Shown here in pieces: positions 1 through 14,500 of a stretch of DNA of 64,000 nt; within the stretch, counting starts at the first letter, position 1, and each line of letters begins with the position of its first letter. The notes beneath the pieces are model-generated. The model was not told the origin of the DNA, did no database searches, and worked only from the letters and a program-made list of their open reading frames with translations. Origin of the DNA: Strongylocentrotus droebachiensis (lineage: Eukaryota; Echinodermata; Echinoidea; Camarodonta; Strongylocentrotidae); the NCBI GenBank assembly GCA_035222895.1, contig JAVYIG010005361.1:1-64000 (forward strand), given 5' to 3'. The position numbers and the translations under genes are program-made.

Positions 1-1924
1 CCCGCTTCTTGTTGACCTTTACATTTACAAGGAAAGGCGTGGCAAAGAGATGGTTCCAATTATAATAATACTATATTACAGTAAAGTGCCCGAGTCACAC
101 CGCCATGCCTGTGCGACCCCGAAACTACCGATGATCGACAAAATCCGGGTCATTTGTGCAACTTTTTAATTCATTTATTTTTTTAATTCTTTTATCCCCC
201 TTCTATTTTCAAAACATTTTATTTTCCTTCATTACACAAGTGTGCACATATTAGAACATTCAATAAAACAGTCTTCATTTACGAAAGAGTAGAGTATTCT
301 TGTTTTACCATAGCTTAATTACAATCAATTAAAGATGTTGTGTAGACTGATTCTATTAGTAAATTTGTAAATGTTAAATCCAAATTTTAAAAGGACATTC
401 AATGGTAGGTTTCATTCGGTCCATTGTTTGACCGGTGTCGGTCTTGTCCGTGTGACCCGGCCGTGTGACCGAAGTACAAAAGCGAAAGTAGAAGGGTTTC
501 ATTCATGGTTTCATTAAGTAGCCCCATCAGGATGAATCAACTCATCAAACAGCCCAACAAATCAACAATGAACAGAGGCAGACGTCTAAATAGACTTAAA
601 ATGGTGAATCAATTCTCAAACGGACACACCTGTATAGTATGGCAATATTTTGAAATGAGGTCACCCTTAAAATGTAAATATCCGGTGAGTCATTCATCAC
701 AAATCGAAAATTAGGAACATTTACCTAAACTGATATTTCTCTCACCGTATGTTACAAAGTAGGCTAGGTATAGTACAGCCGTCCAAAACAATAACTTTCT
801 TAGAAATATGGATAAATTTAAATATATCATTACTATATAGTACACATGTTTAAGTATTCATCGGATGGGACTATTACTACTACTGCAATTTTTCCAACGC
901 TAATGAAGAATCATGCATAAGAAAGGGTTCACTTCACAAATTGTCATTCAATGCATTCATTTCGGATGGCGGACAATTCTCTGACGAGCGAGTAATCACT
1001 CTTATAGAATCATGCATAAAAAAAAAAGGGTATGCATTTTTGGAACGGGCCAATATGCACCCGTTTTACAGCAATAACCGCATATAACCATATTGTAACT
1101 AAAATTAAATTACTTTGCAAATTAAAGAAGGTTCATGACAACCTCAAAAGCTTCCCTAATACACAAAATAATTTGCGAAATTAGTTGCGGAAATTATGAA
1201 GTGATTTTCTTGCTTTTATCTGCGAATAAACTTCTCATGCTTGCATAATAATTGCAAAAAGCCCATTGGAGACTTGCCTGTCGTGGCAACATAAATGATA
1301 GGGACATATAGCCTGTATCATAATACAAACACATATCAGAATGAATATTTTACATAACTTTAAAGTACAAAGTGTTTTTGTTTATACTTGGAGATGCAAT
1401 TGGTTTAATTGTGAACAAAATGATGTCACAGACACTAAAAATAAAGGGGTAGGGGGCAAGTAAAGTAAACGATTGTCTACTATAGACTTCGTCTTACCAT
1501 ATCAGCCGGTTCACGGTTGCAGTCTGAGCATGAGCAGATAAAGGTCATTGCAAAACAAATTGTGAAATACGCGTGACAAAAAACTGGATACCTGCTCACG
1601 AAAGTTATGTTATCATTATTCAGTTATGCACAAGCAGCAGTATTCTTTGAAAAGGGGAAACAAAGGCTATTTACGTAGCAGCTCCATCGCTGTAGGAGTG
1701 ACTATTTTATAAAACAAAGTGGGACCTTTTCATGTTTTGAAGATCTGTGGATATTCGGGGTCATTACCGTGAACCGATCGTTTGGCATGTGGCAATTCTT
1801 TAATTGAAGTTGATATATACACTCCCATAGCGGCAAGACTATCTCAGTTTTACGAATAGAAAGTTTTCATGTATACCAGACTATGACAAGATTGCAAATT
1901 TAGAAATCTTCGTTTGAAATAATA

Positions 1925-2250
1925 ATAACAATAATAATAATAGCTCACATTTATAATGCACCTAATACTTTGTTTTTAGGCGCAACACATATTATTACCC
2001 CGGTTATCGGATTCAGGATTACCAGCAACACAATGTATACACATTTCCACTCCCTGGGGAGCATTCTAGTCAGTCGCCATTTTACAAGCGCACTTGCTAC
2101 TCAACCATATTAACTTTCGCATCCTACCGGTTACCCATTTAACACATGGGTTGAGAGTGGCAAATGCAGATCGTCTGTGGACATTGTGATCCACAGTCGG
2201 TGACATATCAACTCGACCACGCCACCTCTGAAATGACGCCTTATCTATCA
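1925..2250 (-). mobile_element. Short interspersed repeat with ATT-rich tail
   Basis: Read on the minus strand it contains TTGCCACTCTCAACCCATG, GGGTAACCGGTAGGATG and a tail that ends in ATTATTATTGTTATT. Related stretches occur at about 53930-54180, 56632-56712 and 63665-63850. This is the style of common echinoderm SINE-like repeats; the family name is not assigned. Confidence 0.65.
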
Positions 2251-2954
2251 ATCTATATATCCACCCATCTTTCTATATGTACCTACCGCACTGGGTGGCT
2301 TTGACATTAAAGTAACGGTGCTAAAATAATGTTCGGCACCAGTAATTCAATCATGTCTATTCCTTTATCTAAGGCTGTGTGTGGATATTTTAGATGAAGA
2401 GTGTTAATGCTAAATGACACGTTTTTTTTACTGGGTGAGAAGTTTATGGCCGTACATGTCAAATATCGCAACATAATGACCGTACTCCCCCGCGAAAAAT
2501 GAATAGACATACGAATCAGGCTAGAAATTCAACTTGTGGATGGATTATTGAGAATCTAAAATAAGATGACTGTTTCTTATGTTTGTGTTCCGTTGTATAC
2601 TTTGTAATGTATTTATTATGTTCTTGGGCAATAAAGAAAAAAATTAAACCAAAATAAAGTAGCAATGCCCTTAATTTGCCCATTACAATGCATAAGCCAT
2701 TTTCGTAATACAATCACATTTAAATAATAATAATAATAATATTAAAAAAAACGGTGCTTATTAACGCTTTCCACCGAAATCTCTAAGCGCTATAACAAGC
2801 GAAAAATAAAGATAAACACTTACATATTACACAAAACAAAAAATACAAATAAACCTACAAATTACAATACATATGCAATGAAATATACATCAATGTGAAC
2901 AGAGTATTAGTTAATCATCAAAAGCCATTTTGAATGTAATGCTTATGTCTTTGT

Positions 2955-3160
2955 TATGTGCCTCATTACAAATTATTTCATTCACCTCTGACGAATGAAA
3001 TGTATTTCAATAGTCACAGTGCCAATTGCATACATTACTTGTTGCAAGTTATGGAAAACATTATCGCTTACCCTACATGTAATACATTACGTACTCTGAC
3101 TATTAAAATACAATTATACAATTATTGTGTAGTGGTGGTTATTTTACCTGACTATTAAGA
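2955..3160. mobile_element. MITE-like foldback repeat, copy 1
   Basis: It contains TTTCATTCACCTCTGACG, GTATTTCAATAGTCACAGTG, CCAATTGCATACATTA and an inverted counterpart ending CTGACTATTAAAATAC. It shares this layout with 7262-7470. Confidence 0.5.
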
Positions 3161-3164
3161 AAGC

Positions 3165-3335
3165 ATAACTGCTTGTTAGTAAGCAACCAGAGGACCGACT
3201 GCTTTAGGTCCTCTCCGAGAGACCTTGTAATGAGGATTAGTGCCTTACCAAATGGCACTAGCGCATCGCCTTGGTTTTGAACCCGGGTCGCCGGACTACA
3301 AGACCACCGCTCTACCTACTGGGCTATCTGCACAT
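3165..3335 (-). mobile_element. tRNA-derived SINE, copy 1
   Basis: On the minus strand the head reads TAGCCCAGTAGGTAGAGC (A box) and GGGTTCAAAACC (B box) around a TGT-like anticodon loop, followed by a body ending AAAGCAGTCGGTCCTCTGG. No tRNA acceptor stem forms, so this is a SINE rather than a tRNA gene. The body matches the copy at 24440-24645. Confidence 0.75.
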
Positions 3336-3781
3336 GATCGTTATTCGTAACAGTTCATATAGGAATAGATGACACTATTTTTAAAACAGAGCAATTATTG
3401 AACCACATTTTGATTTTGATTAAATATATAATTTTCCACAGTAGAGAGAAGGGAAACCCTCCAAAAGCAAAAGAAATAGAATATAGATTATTGGAAATAG
3501 AAATAAAGAGAAAAAACTTTCATTGGAAAGAGACACACTTTCAATTCATTTAAGGAAATGGAAGCTTTGGAAAGTTCAGAATAAATATTTTCTGTTTTTA
3601 ATTTTCTCAATATACAACTTCCAGACCCTCCTCTCTTCTCTACCTTTGCTTTTTTTTCCCCCTTCTTTGTTCTCTTCTTTTCTTTTTCTTTTTCTTTTTC
3701 TTTTGTGTGTTTGTTCGTTCTATGTTGGTGTGTGTTTTGTATACTGTTGTACTTGTTATGTGTTTAAATGTTGTGTGGGGC

Positions 3782-3803
3782 GGGGGGGGGGGGGGGGGGG
3801 GGG
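3782..3803 (+). repeat. G homopolymer (22 bases)
   Basis: This is a run of 22 G following a T/C-rich tract (3640-3705). Length in the assembly is uncertain for such runs. Confidence 0.95.
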
Positions 3804-5490
3804 TAGTAGGTGTTTTCTAGCTCTTTCTCTTGTTATATATATAATATTTTTGTCTCTAAAGGAAATTTAAGAAGAAAAACAGAATATTGTGGAAAAGTAA
3901 TAATTTGAGATTTATAATCAAACTGGTCGAGAAATGGTACAAACTTTATTTGCAATTTTTTTTGGGGGGTGAAAATATAATTTTGTTTATGTGAATATTT
4001 TTCATCTGTAAATGTGTAACTTTAGTTGGAACCTTGTATGTAAATGTAAAAGTTCATTTGCAAATTTATTAAGACCTATTTTAAAATTATTTTGTTAGTT
4101 TGTATACAATGTTATAAATTATGTAAAAATTTTCTTTATGAGAGAAATGAATAAAAACCTATGAAAACAAAAAGTAACAGTTGAATGAAATAATTTGTAA
4201 CTTCACAAAGATTTATGCACTAAGTGTGATTACATGAAAAAATTGCCCATTGTACCACACAAAAAATTTATTGGTACCTTGCAATATGAGAAAACAAAGT
4301 TTAATTTTAACATTCCCCCTCATCATATCGTTAGTTTCAATTCGGTGACAGTCCGTATAAGATTTGTATTGCAAATCAGGGTGACATAATGATGAATTAT
4401 AGAAATAACTTGCAAATTAGCCCTTTCACTTATTTTGAACTTCCCTTAGATGATGAGAATGGATTAAGAAAGTCAGTCCTATTCTCCTTCTACCTGTCAT
4501 ATCCCCATTCCCATCTACACCCTGTTTAGTTGCACCCCATTTTCTCATAAATCAAATTCATTACATTGAGTTTGTCCGGTGTCCGTTTATCTCCAGCGAG
4601 GGTTATTCATCATGTCCGCATACATATTCTAACCACTCCTTTCTATTATGGCTACTCTCTTAACCGGCGCGCCCGTCTTTTGATGATATTCAGTTATGTA
4701 ACCCTAGACAAACCCTTTTCTCATTCGAATCTGCATGACATAATTATTTGTCCTTTCGGCGAAAGATTCTTTTTTGAATGGGCCCTGAGCTCTCCATTAT
4801 GTCGGACATAAAGGAGTGAAATAGTTTTGAATCACAATGGTGATTGTTGGTTTAAGCTTGAATACCAGATCACTGTGGTTTAAGCCATGATGAGATGAAT
4901 AAGAACAGAATGGGCCGTCCCCCTTACGAAAGAGGGGAGCAATAAATGAAACGCGGTCCCTCATTGGTCCTGGAGTTCCCCATTGAGAATGCATGAGCCG
5001 GGGCGTGGTGCGATCCCAATTCTATAGATATGGGGTAAACTGACAATGCTCGTCCCATTCTGTGTGGATCGCGGTAACTCTTAGCATTGTCCGCAAGCCC
5101 TTGAGAGACAGCCGAACCTTTTACACAGGTAAATGAGAGTTTTCTTGAACAGTCGCGATTGTATCACAGGATTCCATCCTTTCAGAAGCCGGCGTCGCAG
5201 CGATTCGGATGAGCACACCGAGTAGTTTAGGCGTGAGCTCCTCAGAATACTCGCACCATCTTCTTCCCCACTTCACAAGTTATCATCAGTGGTTTCTTGA
5301 CTCCTCCCCAGCTAGGACGTCACTTCAAGAACCTCACCGGAGACGTTGGGACCACAACGCCACTTCTTCTTTACCCCCCGCCGGATATGCAATAATTGCC
5401 TGAAATACTTTCAAACTTATTCTCTCAGGAGTAGTATACCCTCGAAGAGGGATTTTGTAGACGTTTATCGTCTTCGTTAATATACTCAAG

Positions 5491-5557
5491 ATGGAGTTCA
5501 AGATGATTTCGACCGTCCTGGGCTGCTTAATTCTTGTGCATATAACGGTCGCACAGG
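5491..5557 (+). CDS. Exon 1: start codon and signal peptide
   Basis: This exon has 22 codons plus one base. The protein starts MEFKMISTVLG, followed by the hydrophobic stretch CLILVHITVAQ, which is a classical leader with a likely cleavage near VA-Q. The ATG context is AAGATGG (purine at -3, G at +4). The donor is CAGG|GTAAGT and leaves phase 1, matching the acceptor of exon 2 at 13121. Intron 1 is 7.6 kb, so the link to exon 2 rests on phase, secretion logic and the absence of any rival exon between them. Confidence 0.8.
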
Positions 5558-8500
5558 GTAAGTCAATTTACACGTGTTACTACAAATAGGTGCGCGATGT
5601 GTGTGCGTGTGTGTGTATGCTAGTATGGCGTAACTTTTGTGTGGAGTCAATGAAAAAAGGGTGTGGCTGTAAGGGCAGTGCGGCGTCTTTTCTCCTTGCT
5701 TGTCAGTTGATGCGAAACGTTTCTTTTACTTCCCATCCCCATCGCTGAGCTTTTATTAAAGTTCGTGGACTCGACACACCTCATTCAATAAGTGTTTGCA
5801 TTGTGAAATTATAAATCTTAGGCGTTTCTTTTATCCTTATTGAAATATTTAGTTCTTTTTGGATGAAAGTTTTGAGTACAGCAAATCATAGTCGTCCTAA
5901 ATCTATGAAGTATAATTTGAAGTTATGCTTTTAAGGTTTATTTAAGAATGCATACGATAATGTTAATACTTAGGCCTCCTATTTTTAAAAATAGTTTAAA
6001 CAAATTCGGGTCAAATGAAGCCTTACGGTATCAAACTCTTGACAGCGTTAATAAAGTATGTACACTCTTAAGGACTGAAATGTTAAATCACCATTGAAGA
6101 GGACCGGGGATCGACTACTTTATCAAAATGCTAGATTAACACTTTGAACATGCTCGATTCGACACAACGTAGTTTTAATGTACAGTGTTAACAATTTTGA
6201 TTTTGAAAAAGTGGTCACTCCCGGGACCTTTTAAATAAATAGTGATTTAACATTTTAGTTCATAACGAGTGAATATAATTTGTTCAGTAACTTGCTGACT
6301 TTTGAGAGTATTCTTGGGAGATGCAGTAAGACATTCAAACGTAAGCTTTCCCAGAAAGATTATTGAATGCGTTCAATAAAATAGTAGAGAAAACAATCAA
6401 TACGTCTTTTGTTGTAACGGTCTAACGGACTTAAAGCGCTAGAAATCGAAATAATCTGAATGTGACTATGAGTGTGATTTTAAAGTTTGCATAACAATGT
6501 ATGGATTGTAGAGTTATACGAGAAAAAAGATATATCGGAGTAAAAGGCCCACTAAATTGTCCGCAGGGAATGTCCCATTTCCCTGGACCCGTTCCACAAT
6601 GCCCTTTTTCAATGATAAATGACAAATCTGCCAATGACCAATCAGAAGCAAGGATTGCACTAGTGAATGGGTCCCAGATATTATGCAACGCAAGTTGATG
6701 CTGTATACAGCATAGCTATTTTCCCACTTTTACATGTAAAAGCTTTTGTATGTGAGCTTTCATCATGAATCGCGCATCGCTTTTCATAATTTTTTTCATA
6801 GATTAGATCGATAAGTCTAGACGATTATTCAAGATGTTTGAATGACTCTTAAAACTTCCATTTCCCAAGAATTGTGATACAGTTACCTTGATTTATGGAA
6901 ACGAAGATTGTCTCTTAAAGGTCATAAATTTATTTGATCAGACTTTGCACATTCTTGAATAAAGAGACATTATGTAACTTTAAGAAGATTGCATTCCTCA
7001 TAATCCCTGAACAAAAATAAAATACCGGAGCTCTTTAGATTGTGTGGCTTTTCTTTTTCACTATTGTAGTTTCTCCATTCTATTGCAAATCTATACATCA
7101 AATTTATACAATATATCGTTCGGGGTCGTCACTCCCTTAATCCCTTAATAAATGACTTCATGAAGAAAAAGGTAAAGTCTATAAATAATTCAAAGGCTGA
7201 AGAAATATCTTTTGAAGCGGATAGGCAATGCTCGTGATGTAACCAGATTTAATGAATGAATCTTTTTTAAGTGCCCCATACGAATGATTTCATTCGCATG
7301 TTACGAATAAATGTATTTTAATAATCAGAATGCCAATGGCATACATAAGTTTTTTTCTAGGTAGGATAAACATAATGCCTCGCCCTACCTAACATCACGT
7401 AATATATGCAATTTACATTCTGACTATTGAAATTGTAATATGGGAATGAAACAATTTGTAAGAGGCTCTGACAGCGACTGACAAGGGTCTGTGCCTGCAA
7501 ACTGTTGCTCAGGTAGACACCACTGCGTTCCATTACAACAATTACGCAATATAACAATTGCAGAATGTTTGGCGACTCAAGAATTTACACAATTTGAAGC
7601 GTCCAAAGTTTACTAAATGCTCTTGATATGTTTGATCTCTTAGCCATTTTATTTCTGGTATTCCCACTCGGAATTCCTTTCCCTGTTTACCATGACTGAA
7701 TAATACCATAGGTAAATATTCTAGAAAAGCGAAACTATTCAAATCAGGCAAAGGTTTGTCTGACGCATCTGTAAAAATAGTGCGAACTGTTTTGTTTGAT
7801 CTTTAACTACGCTAGGTTTCCAGTCAAAAGAAGAGCTGCATAGGAAAAGTCACAAATACTTTCAAATTTATGGACATTTCTTTTCTCCGAGGTTTCGGAT
7901 GCCAACAATGCAATTACTTGTAAAAAAGTATAGCATTTCAATGTAAAATACGTATGTTCTATCAGATGTTGCTATGTCCGAGAAGTCTCTGACAAGCTTC
8001 ATCTCGATAGTTGTAGCCATTGTTGTAAAATGTTGAATAAAATTTGAATCTATTTGAACTGGTTTGTTGGGGACGAAAAATCTAAACCACTGAGTTTTCT
8101 AGTATACCCACCCTATATAATTTAACCCGACAACTCTTATGACATAAGACTACGTCATGTTCGAATCGTTACGATAAAATTGCTTTCTATAACATCAACA
8201 AATATAGATATATCGAGACCTTACCATGCCCGAAAAAAATCGAATATCTTGATTCACATTGGATTAAGTTATTTTTGTTTAGCTCATTGGCATAAGAAAG
8301 CTGCCTAATAAACGCAAACACATTCCAAAAGTATTATAAGATTCTACTTGCATAACACAATAAAATAATGATAAAGTCAAATGGCCCTTCAGAGTTTAGT
8401 CAATAAAAGTGCGCCTCATAAAAGGCTTCTGGAAGAATAGTTCTACCCCTCCTTTACATTCTATGTGAAAGTCGCTTCAAGGACTGTCATAATGGGTTCT

Positions 8501-11500
8501 CTTTATTCAAATCGGGCTCGATTTTTTGGATCGTCTCTTTATGAATGTGAGATAGGATGATAAAAGGAAAAGCAATCTACCGAGGAGAAGCAAGATGGCC
8601 CACGAACCAAAAGCCTCACCCACTCCCACGTACCGACACCAGGCCGAGTATAGAATCATATTACACTGAATGGCTAAGAACCGGTCGGTGGTTTGGTTTG
8701 GAGTCGGTGTGAATACCCCAGTCACACCCACAAGGCCATGCAACCCCACACTGAATAAAGTATCATTTTACTTCGAATAGCCAAGAACAAGTCAGTTTGG
8801 ATTCGGCGTGATTAACAAAAAAAACATGTATATAGTTTTACTATCATGTTGTATTTTTCTTTTTATTTGAAAAGAAAAAAAAGAAAGTTGCTAAAAGAAT
8901 ATGATTAATTTAATTTATTTTCATCCTATTCTAGTTCAGAAGAGACATGCAGTAGTAAGTCAATGTCTGTCCATCCCTGTTATTTTAATATTTACTCTTG
9001 CACTCAATTATCTTTGTTACACTACAAGTTTAAAATGTTATCTTAAAATAAGAAACTGCCCCGGCCTCGTTGAGTAACAGCATCGAAATGCCCTTTCGAA
9101 TTGTGTTACTAGTAAGAAGTTTGAATTTAAAGAGGCACTCTGAAAATCCTGATGGCCTCTTTTGTTCTCTTGCCAGCATCCCTCCCCAAATTGTGCTCCT
9201 TGCCCGCATCCCTCCCCAAATGGTGTTCCCCTTGCCGGCATCCCCCTAAAATTGTGCTCCCTTCTATTACAAAATCATGAATCTGCCCCTGTATAATAGT
9301 GTCGAGTTTTGATTGCAAAACATGCTATATAATCTGTACATAGTATTCACATTATGAAATCTGTACATAGTATTCACATTATGAAATCTGTACATAGTAT
9401 TCACATTATGAAAATGCGCTCCAAATACTCGGACTGAAAGAGCTGAATAAACTACGTAACAGAGAACAATTACTTACTCTATTGCGTTGCCAAAAGTGCC
9501 ATTTTATTCTCCTTCAGCTTGACAGATTGAGAGTCTTGTCTCTAGTTTGTATAGTTCTTATCCTTAACAAAAGAAGGTTTAGATAGTCCTCGGGATGTGA
9601 ATAAAATGAATATAAATGACCTATTATCACTCTTGCTCAATCCTGAATAAGTCGGTTTACATAAAAGATTGGAAAGGTCTGAATTCAATTGTACGTACCA
9701 CTTCATAGGTTATTTTAAATCTCTATTATACTCTTATTACTATTTATTAAAACTTTTTTTTAAAGAGGGGATGGGGTAGAGTTTCCTGCTAGCTCCTAGC
9801 TCTCTTTATCTCTCCGTATCCTGTTCTTTCCCCTCAGTTCTCTTTATTCATCCTCATTTTATTTCGATGTCGCTCTCCAACTCATTCTGTGTTTTTCTGT
9901 ATGTCACTCCTTTCCTACATCGGACTCATTGATTTTTTTTCTTCTGCCTGTTCGTCTCCCGGTCCCCCTCTCCCTCGATTTATCACATTCCTGTGCCCTT
10001 TTCTCTTTTGTCCCTGTTCCCTGCCCCTTTTATCGTCCATGTAACGATACCTTTTGTCAAGGAAAGTACGAAACAATTTTCTAAAATAAATTAGTTTTAA
10101 CATTGTTAAACGATTCTTTTAACAATCCATTCTTCTTCCACCATAAAAGTTTTCACCAATATAAATTTATTACAAAATAATCGTGACATGTAACTGAATT
10201 CCCAATCCATTTGGAACTCAAGAATTATAAGCTATTAATATTGTCCGTCGTTTCCTGCAAACATATTTTGTTTAAAAAGGAAAGTTTGATTAGACCATGT
10301 CGAATAGTATGTAACATGTGTAATTGTGTGGAAACATATACCCACTGATTATTACATAATGTGTTGTGCTTGATATCATGTTTTGTATCCAAGCATTGAT
10401 TACGCATCTTTTGTTTAAACGGTCTCTTTTGTTAATGTGAATAATTAGTAACGGAACTTTTGTGTTCTTTACCCGAAGCCGAAAACTATAGCCTTCATCA
10501 TGATATCGATCGCAAACAAGTGTTCAACTCTTCCACTAATGATAATACACTCGGGTTCGTATCCTTGGTGTAATGATTTTAAAGCGAAGAAAAAAAACTG
10601 ACCGTTAGTTTTACTAGCTGAATATGTGTAAGTGGTTGTGAAGTTCATTGTTTTTTTTATTTGAGTACCGGTATATCCATTAGACATGCAAGCGTTAGAT
10701 TTTTTCAAAACTGTTAGTATAAGTGCTTGATAAAATAGTCCCGTGATTAACGACGATCCATTTGGATTTTCCAAGAAATTTATTATCTAACCCACACTTA
10801 TCAAACGATGCTGAAAAGTTATACGTCACTTTGAAAATGCCACATCTGATTTTCTCAAATAAGCCCATTGTCTATTTTTTGTTCTCTTTCAATTTCTTCT
10901 TGGTTCTCATTATATACTCTCATTTAACTTCCCTTATCAACTTATCAACCTAGTGTATGTGTCTCACATGCAGGAAAGTTAAGCCTACGAAGGGGTGGGG
11001 CATGTATCAGTGTAGGTGACACGACCCCATTTAAAATACTTAAAACAATTCTTTCGAGAATTTCTTTAATTTCTTTAATTCGGCAAGTTGCGAAAAATAG
11101 TATTGATTTGTTTTGCTCGTGGGATAATCAGAGCCATATTTTGACTTGATTGGCCGGGTTGAAATATCGTGTGATACTCCCTCTCCCCCATACATCGAGA
11201 TATCCTGTCTTGGAATCAGGGTGTTCCCTCTCTTAGCTGCCATTCTCTCATTCTCTGGTCAAAAGTGTCTTAAGGAAATCATCCAAAGTCTTTGCGCTTT
11301 TGAGGTATAGGGGTGAAAGTTTGCGAAAGTCATTACACTGTGTTGACAAGAGTTGCTAGAGTTGCTTCGATTTCAATTGGTTTGTTTAGATTATTAGTGA
11401 AGATGTCTTGACTTACAGAACGTGTTTGCTCTGCTACTTATTCTATTGGCTGTAAAGGTTTGCGCTGCTCTCCTCCCGAGAATAATTTGCATTTGTTGTG

Positions 11501-14500
11501 CGTAAAGGTGATCTTTCTTAGCTATGTAGGCCTAGCCTACAGCGTAGTTGAACCGGCAATTCGTTCATGAACAGGTCATATAAAAATTAAATAAGTAGGC
11601 GGATCATGAATCGTCACCTAGTGTTCTACTTCATGTCTAGTGGAATAGTGGAATCCTTAAAAAATTGCTTTAAAAGAATTTTTGAGAGCGTTGATTTTAT
11701 TGTTTGAATTTCCACTTAACGAAAAGATGATGGGATCTGCAGTCCACCTTTACAAATCATTTATGATATTATGAAATAGGATTATTTGTCCGATACTATT
11801 ATAGAGTTTGCTGACTATATAGTTAAGACTTTATTTTGTTATTCCCTAACATTAGTTTGTTGAAGCGATTTTAAATGTTATGAAACATAACGTGCTTTCA
11901 TCATTCATGATCCAGTTCATGAGGATAGTTAAACAATTAGTCATCGAATTCTTTATCTGGTTAGCTACGTTGCATGTCCCAATAAATACGTCTTTTTGTA
12001 ATTGAATGAAACTTTTAGATTATTCGCATAATTATCTATGAATTAATTTTTCCTCTAGTCATATACTGTTTATTGCTGAATATTCAGTGGCAGATTTCAA
12101 AGGCTCGCTGGAAAAGATAAGAAAAAAGTGTGCCTGCGTGAGTACGAGTGGGTGTATGTGTGTGTGCGTGAGGGTGTGGGGCGTGTTCATAATCCAGGCC
12201 AAGACTCGCGGTTCGTTTGAACTCATTCGCCTACTAATAATAGTAATACCCAATACCCGTCAATGTCCAGTGAAATTCTAAATTGTCGGTATGTCATATT
12301 AATTGAGTTGTATTTAGACTCCCGATTTCAGTTTGAGAGAGCGATGTGACGAATTTGAGTCGCAACTAAACTGATCAAATATTGTGGAAAAGCGCGTGTG
12401 GTCCCATCTATCGCTATTTGTGTGTGTATTCTTTAACCATGTATGTAGTTAACTCCATGGAGCTCGGCTCGGAGCTAACGCGACGCATACGAATCTAGAC
12501 TAGATACCATTTCACTTGAATTTGACAAGAAAAAGTTTGCAATTGGAGAACTTGCCAGCAATCAATCTCAAGTCTGTGTAAGACGAGGTTACTGTAACTG
12601 ATTAAACTGTTACTTATACCAACCATCAGCAGGATCAGCGAACCAATTATGATTGGCCTAGACTCTAGCTCGCCTCTAGACCCTATTTGGAATTGGCTTT
12701 TGGAGCTCTCCTTGAAGAATGCAGGGACTGCTGATCATCAGTCATAGCCCGATGTGACCAGTTATCAACAATTATCCGTTAATACCTGAACTGGCTATTG
12801 GCTATTGTGCGCAATTGCACAATATATACACACCCCAAAAATTAAATGATCAAATTGTAAAGTACCTATATCTATGCTACTAGACGTAGACCAAAAGATT
12901 CAGTCTGAATGATATTGTAGTTTGTTTCTCTGAGATTGCATCTGGCTCCTCTGACCGCCTCTACTCTATGTATGGGGAATGTTGACAAATGTCAGTTTTA
13001 TTAAAGAGTGATCCATAGCAGACGGTAATTTCTGTCTAATACGCTACACGTTTGTTGAAATATTCTTGACGAGCTAAAAATCTTTAACATTTAATTTCTT
13101 TTCTGCTCTTTTCCATTTAGAATGTGCTGTGAATCAGTGTTCCAGTGGTCTAAACTGCTATGATAGGGATGTTCCTGGAGAGCTACCTTATGTCTGCGAA
13201 TGTAACGCACCCTTTTCGCAAGGCATTGAATGTACAGAGAATTCTGGTAAGTACACGTATAAAGGGGTTATTAACCCACGTAGTGCCACAACGTGTTCTT
13301 CTAACATGTCCGGGGCTGTGGCAAAAAAAAAAGGGATCAGTTAGCGATTGAGCTCCGGAAAACTTCAAAAGAAGAAAATGTTTAAGATTTTGCAACAAAA
13401 AATTCAAGAGATATAGTAAAATTGAAAAGTATAGTGTTTAAAAGGGGTCCTCGGCCAAGCTTCACATTCAAGTTCATTTATATTTTTTGAGAAATATCCA
13501 TGATATTTAATGTAAATGCAATACATGTAACTATTTATTGGATGCAATATACCGGTATATATTTTGGCAGTAAAAAATGAAAATAAGATATTTGAAAATT
13601 CTTTAAAATTTTGTTATCAAACATTGGAATACCTGGTACACGTTTTTGATACAAGCGGGATTGTATCGGTTTGCATGAGACAAGTTTAATCGTAATATTA
13701 ATTGTTTTTGCCAAAAATAAAAACCCATTTTCAATCTCCATCCTTGTGATTAATTACAGACAACCAGGAAGTGTTTACATGTTATGGAGATTCCTGCCAG
13801 AGCGGCAGCTTCAGGTCAATCAACTACCCCGGTGATTACAACAACAGGTACAGGGCCTTGTACCTCTTGTATGTACCAGGCGCTCAGAGCATCACATTTT
13901 CCTTCAGTGCCTTGTTTGATATTGAGGAATTCAAGGATGAACTCTATATCGGTTCTGGTAAGTAGAAGTTGTGACGGTATATTCCATACTTTAGTGGTAT
14001 GGTGCAATACGTTTTGGTTCAGAGCCCTACAAAATTTACAAGGGCCCCCGTCTTATAGAGAGCTGATATTAATCACAACTTATTTTTGATTGATGTTGAT
14101 CACATTTATGTACAAAAGAGATGAGGGATTGCAAACTTGCAATTGATGAAGGACTTGCCATCAATTTGGACCAATTGCAACTCTGTATAAGACGGAGCCC
14201 AGATGTATAAGTCGACAGGGCAAACATTTCTGCACACCGCATCAAGCATTATGGCATAATCATATTGCGTTTGATGCCAGAAATTATATAGAGTAAAGTA
14301 AGCTTTATGATCCTAAAATTGGTAACACATCGAGATTCAAATTATGATTTTTTGATCAAAGTCAATCTACATGTACCTCTTTGATATTAAATTGTTATTG
14401 TCCACCATTATTCATTTTGCATTCAAGACGCGTGTTTTTGTCCCACTACATTTCGCTAAGTTACCTTAAATATATGGCCATTTTATTTAACCTTTGGCTA

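Larger units (their letters stand above)
1..5490. other. Upstream region with repeats, no supported gene
   Basis: No open frame here is long or shows a recognisable domain, on either strand. The stretch holds a minus-strand short repeat (about 1925-2250), a MITE-like element (about 2955-3160), a minus-strand tRNA-derived SINE (about 3165-3335), a pyrimidine tract (3640-3705) and a 22-base G run (3782-3803). The part just upstream of 5491 presumably contains promoter and 5' UTR of the giant gene, but I see no convincing TATA box and cannot place a transcription start. Confidence 0.6.
5558..13120 (+). other. Intron 1 (7.6 kb)
   Basis: No coding exon is supported in this interval. It holds a MITE-like copy at about 6581-6677, a second foldback repeat at about 7262-7470, two small tandem repeats (about 9155-9250 and 9331-9414) and low-complexity AT-rich DNA. 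A long first intron is a common place for regulatory elements, but I see no motif cluster I can defend. Confidence 0.65.

Noticed and set aside
3280-3335. A true tRNA gene on the minus strand
   Set aside because: The A and B boxes are clear, but the acceptor stem does not pair, and the sequence continues into a body shared with another dispersed copy. It is a SINE head.
3523-3870. Open frame of 115 codons on the plus strand
   Set aside because: It is composed of a T/C-rich tract and a G homopolymer giving Phe/Leu/Ser and poly-Gly. Low complexity, no domain, no splice context.
5209-5403. Open frame of 64 codons just upstream of exon 1
   Set aside because: It lies in the likely promoter or 5' UTR. 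It has no domain or leader and is out of line with the gene structure. An upstream ORF role cannot be shown from sequence.
9150-9414. CRISPR-like array in intron 1
   Set aside because: The repeats are direct tandem copies without unique spacers, in an animal genome. They are minisatellites.
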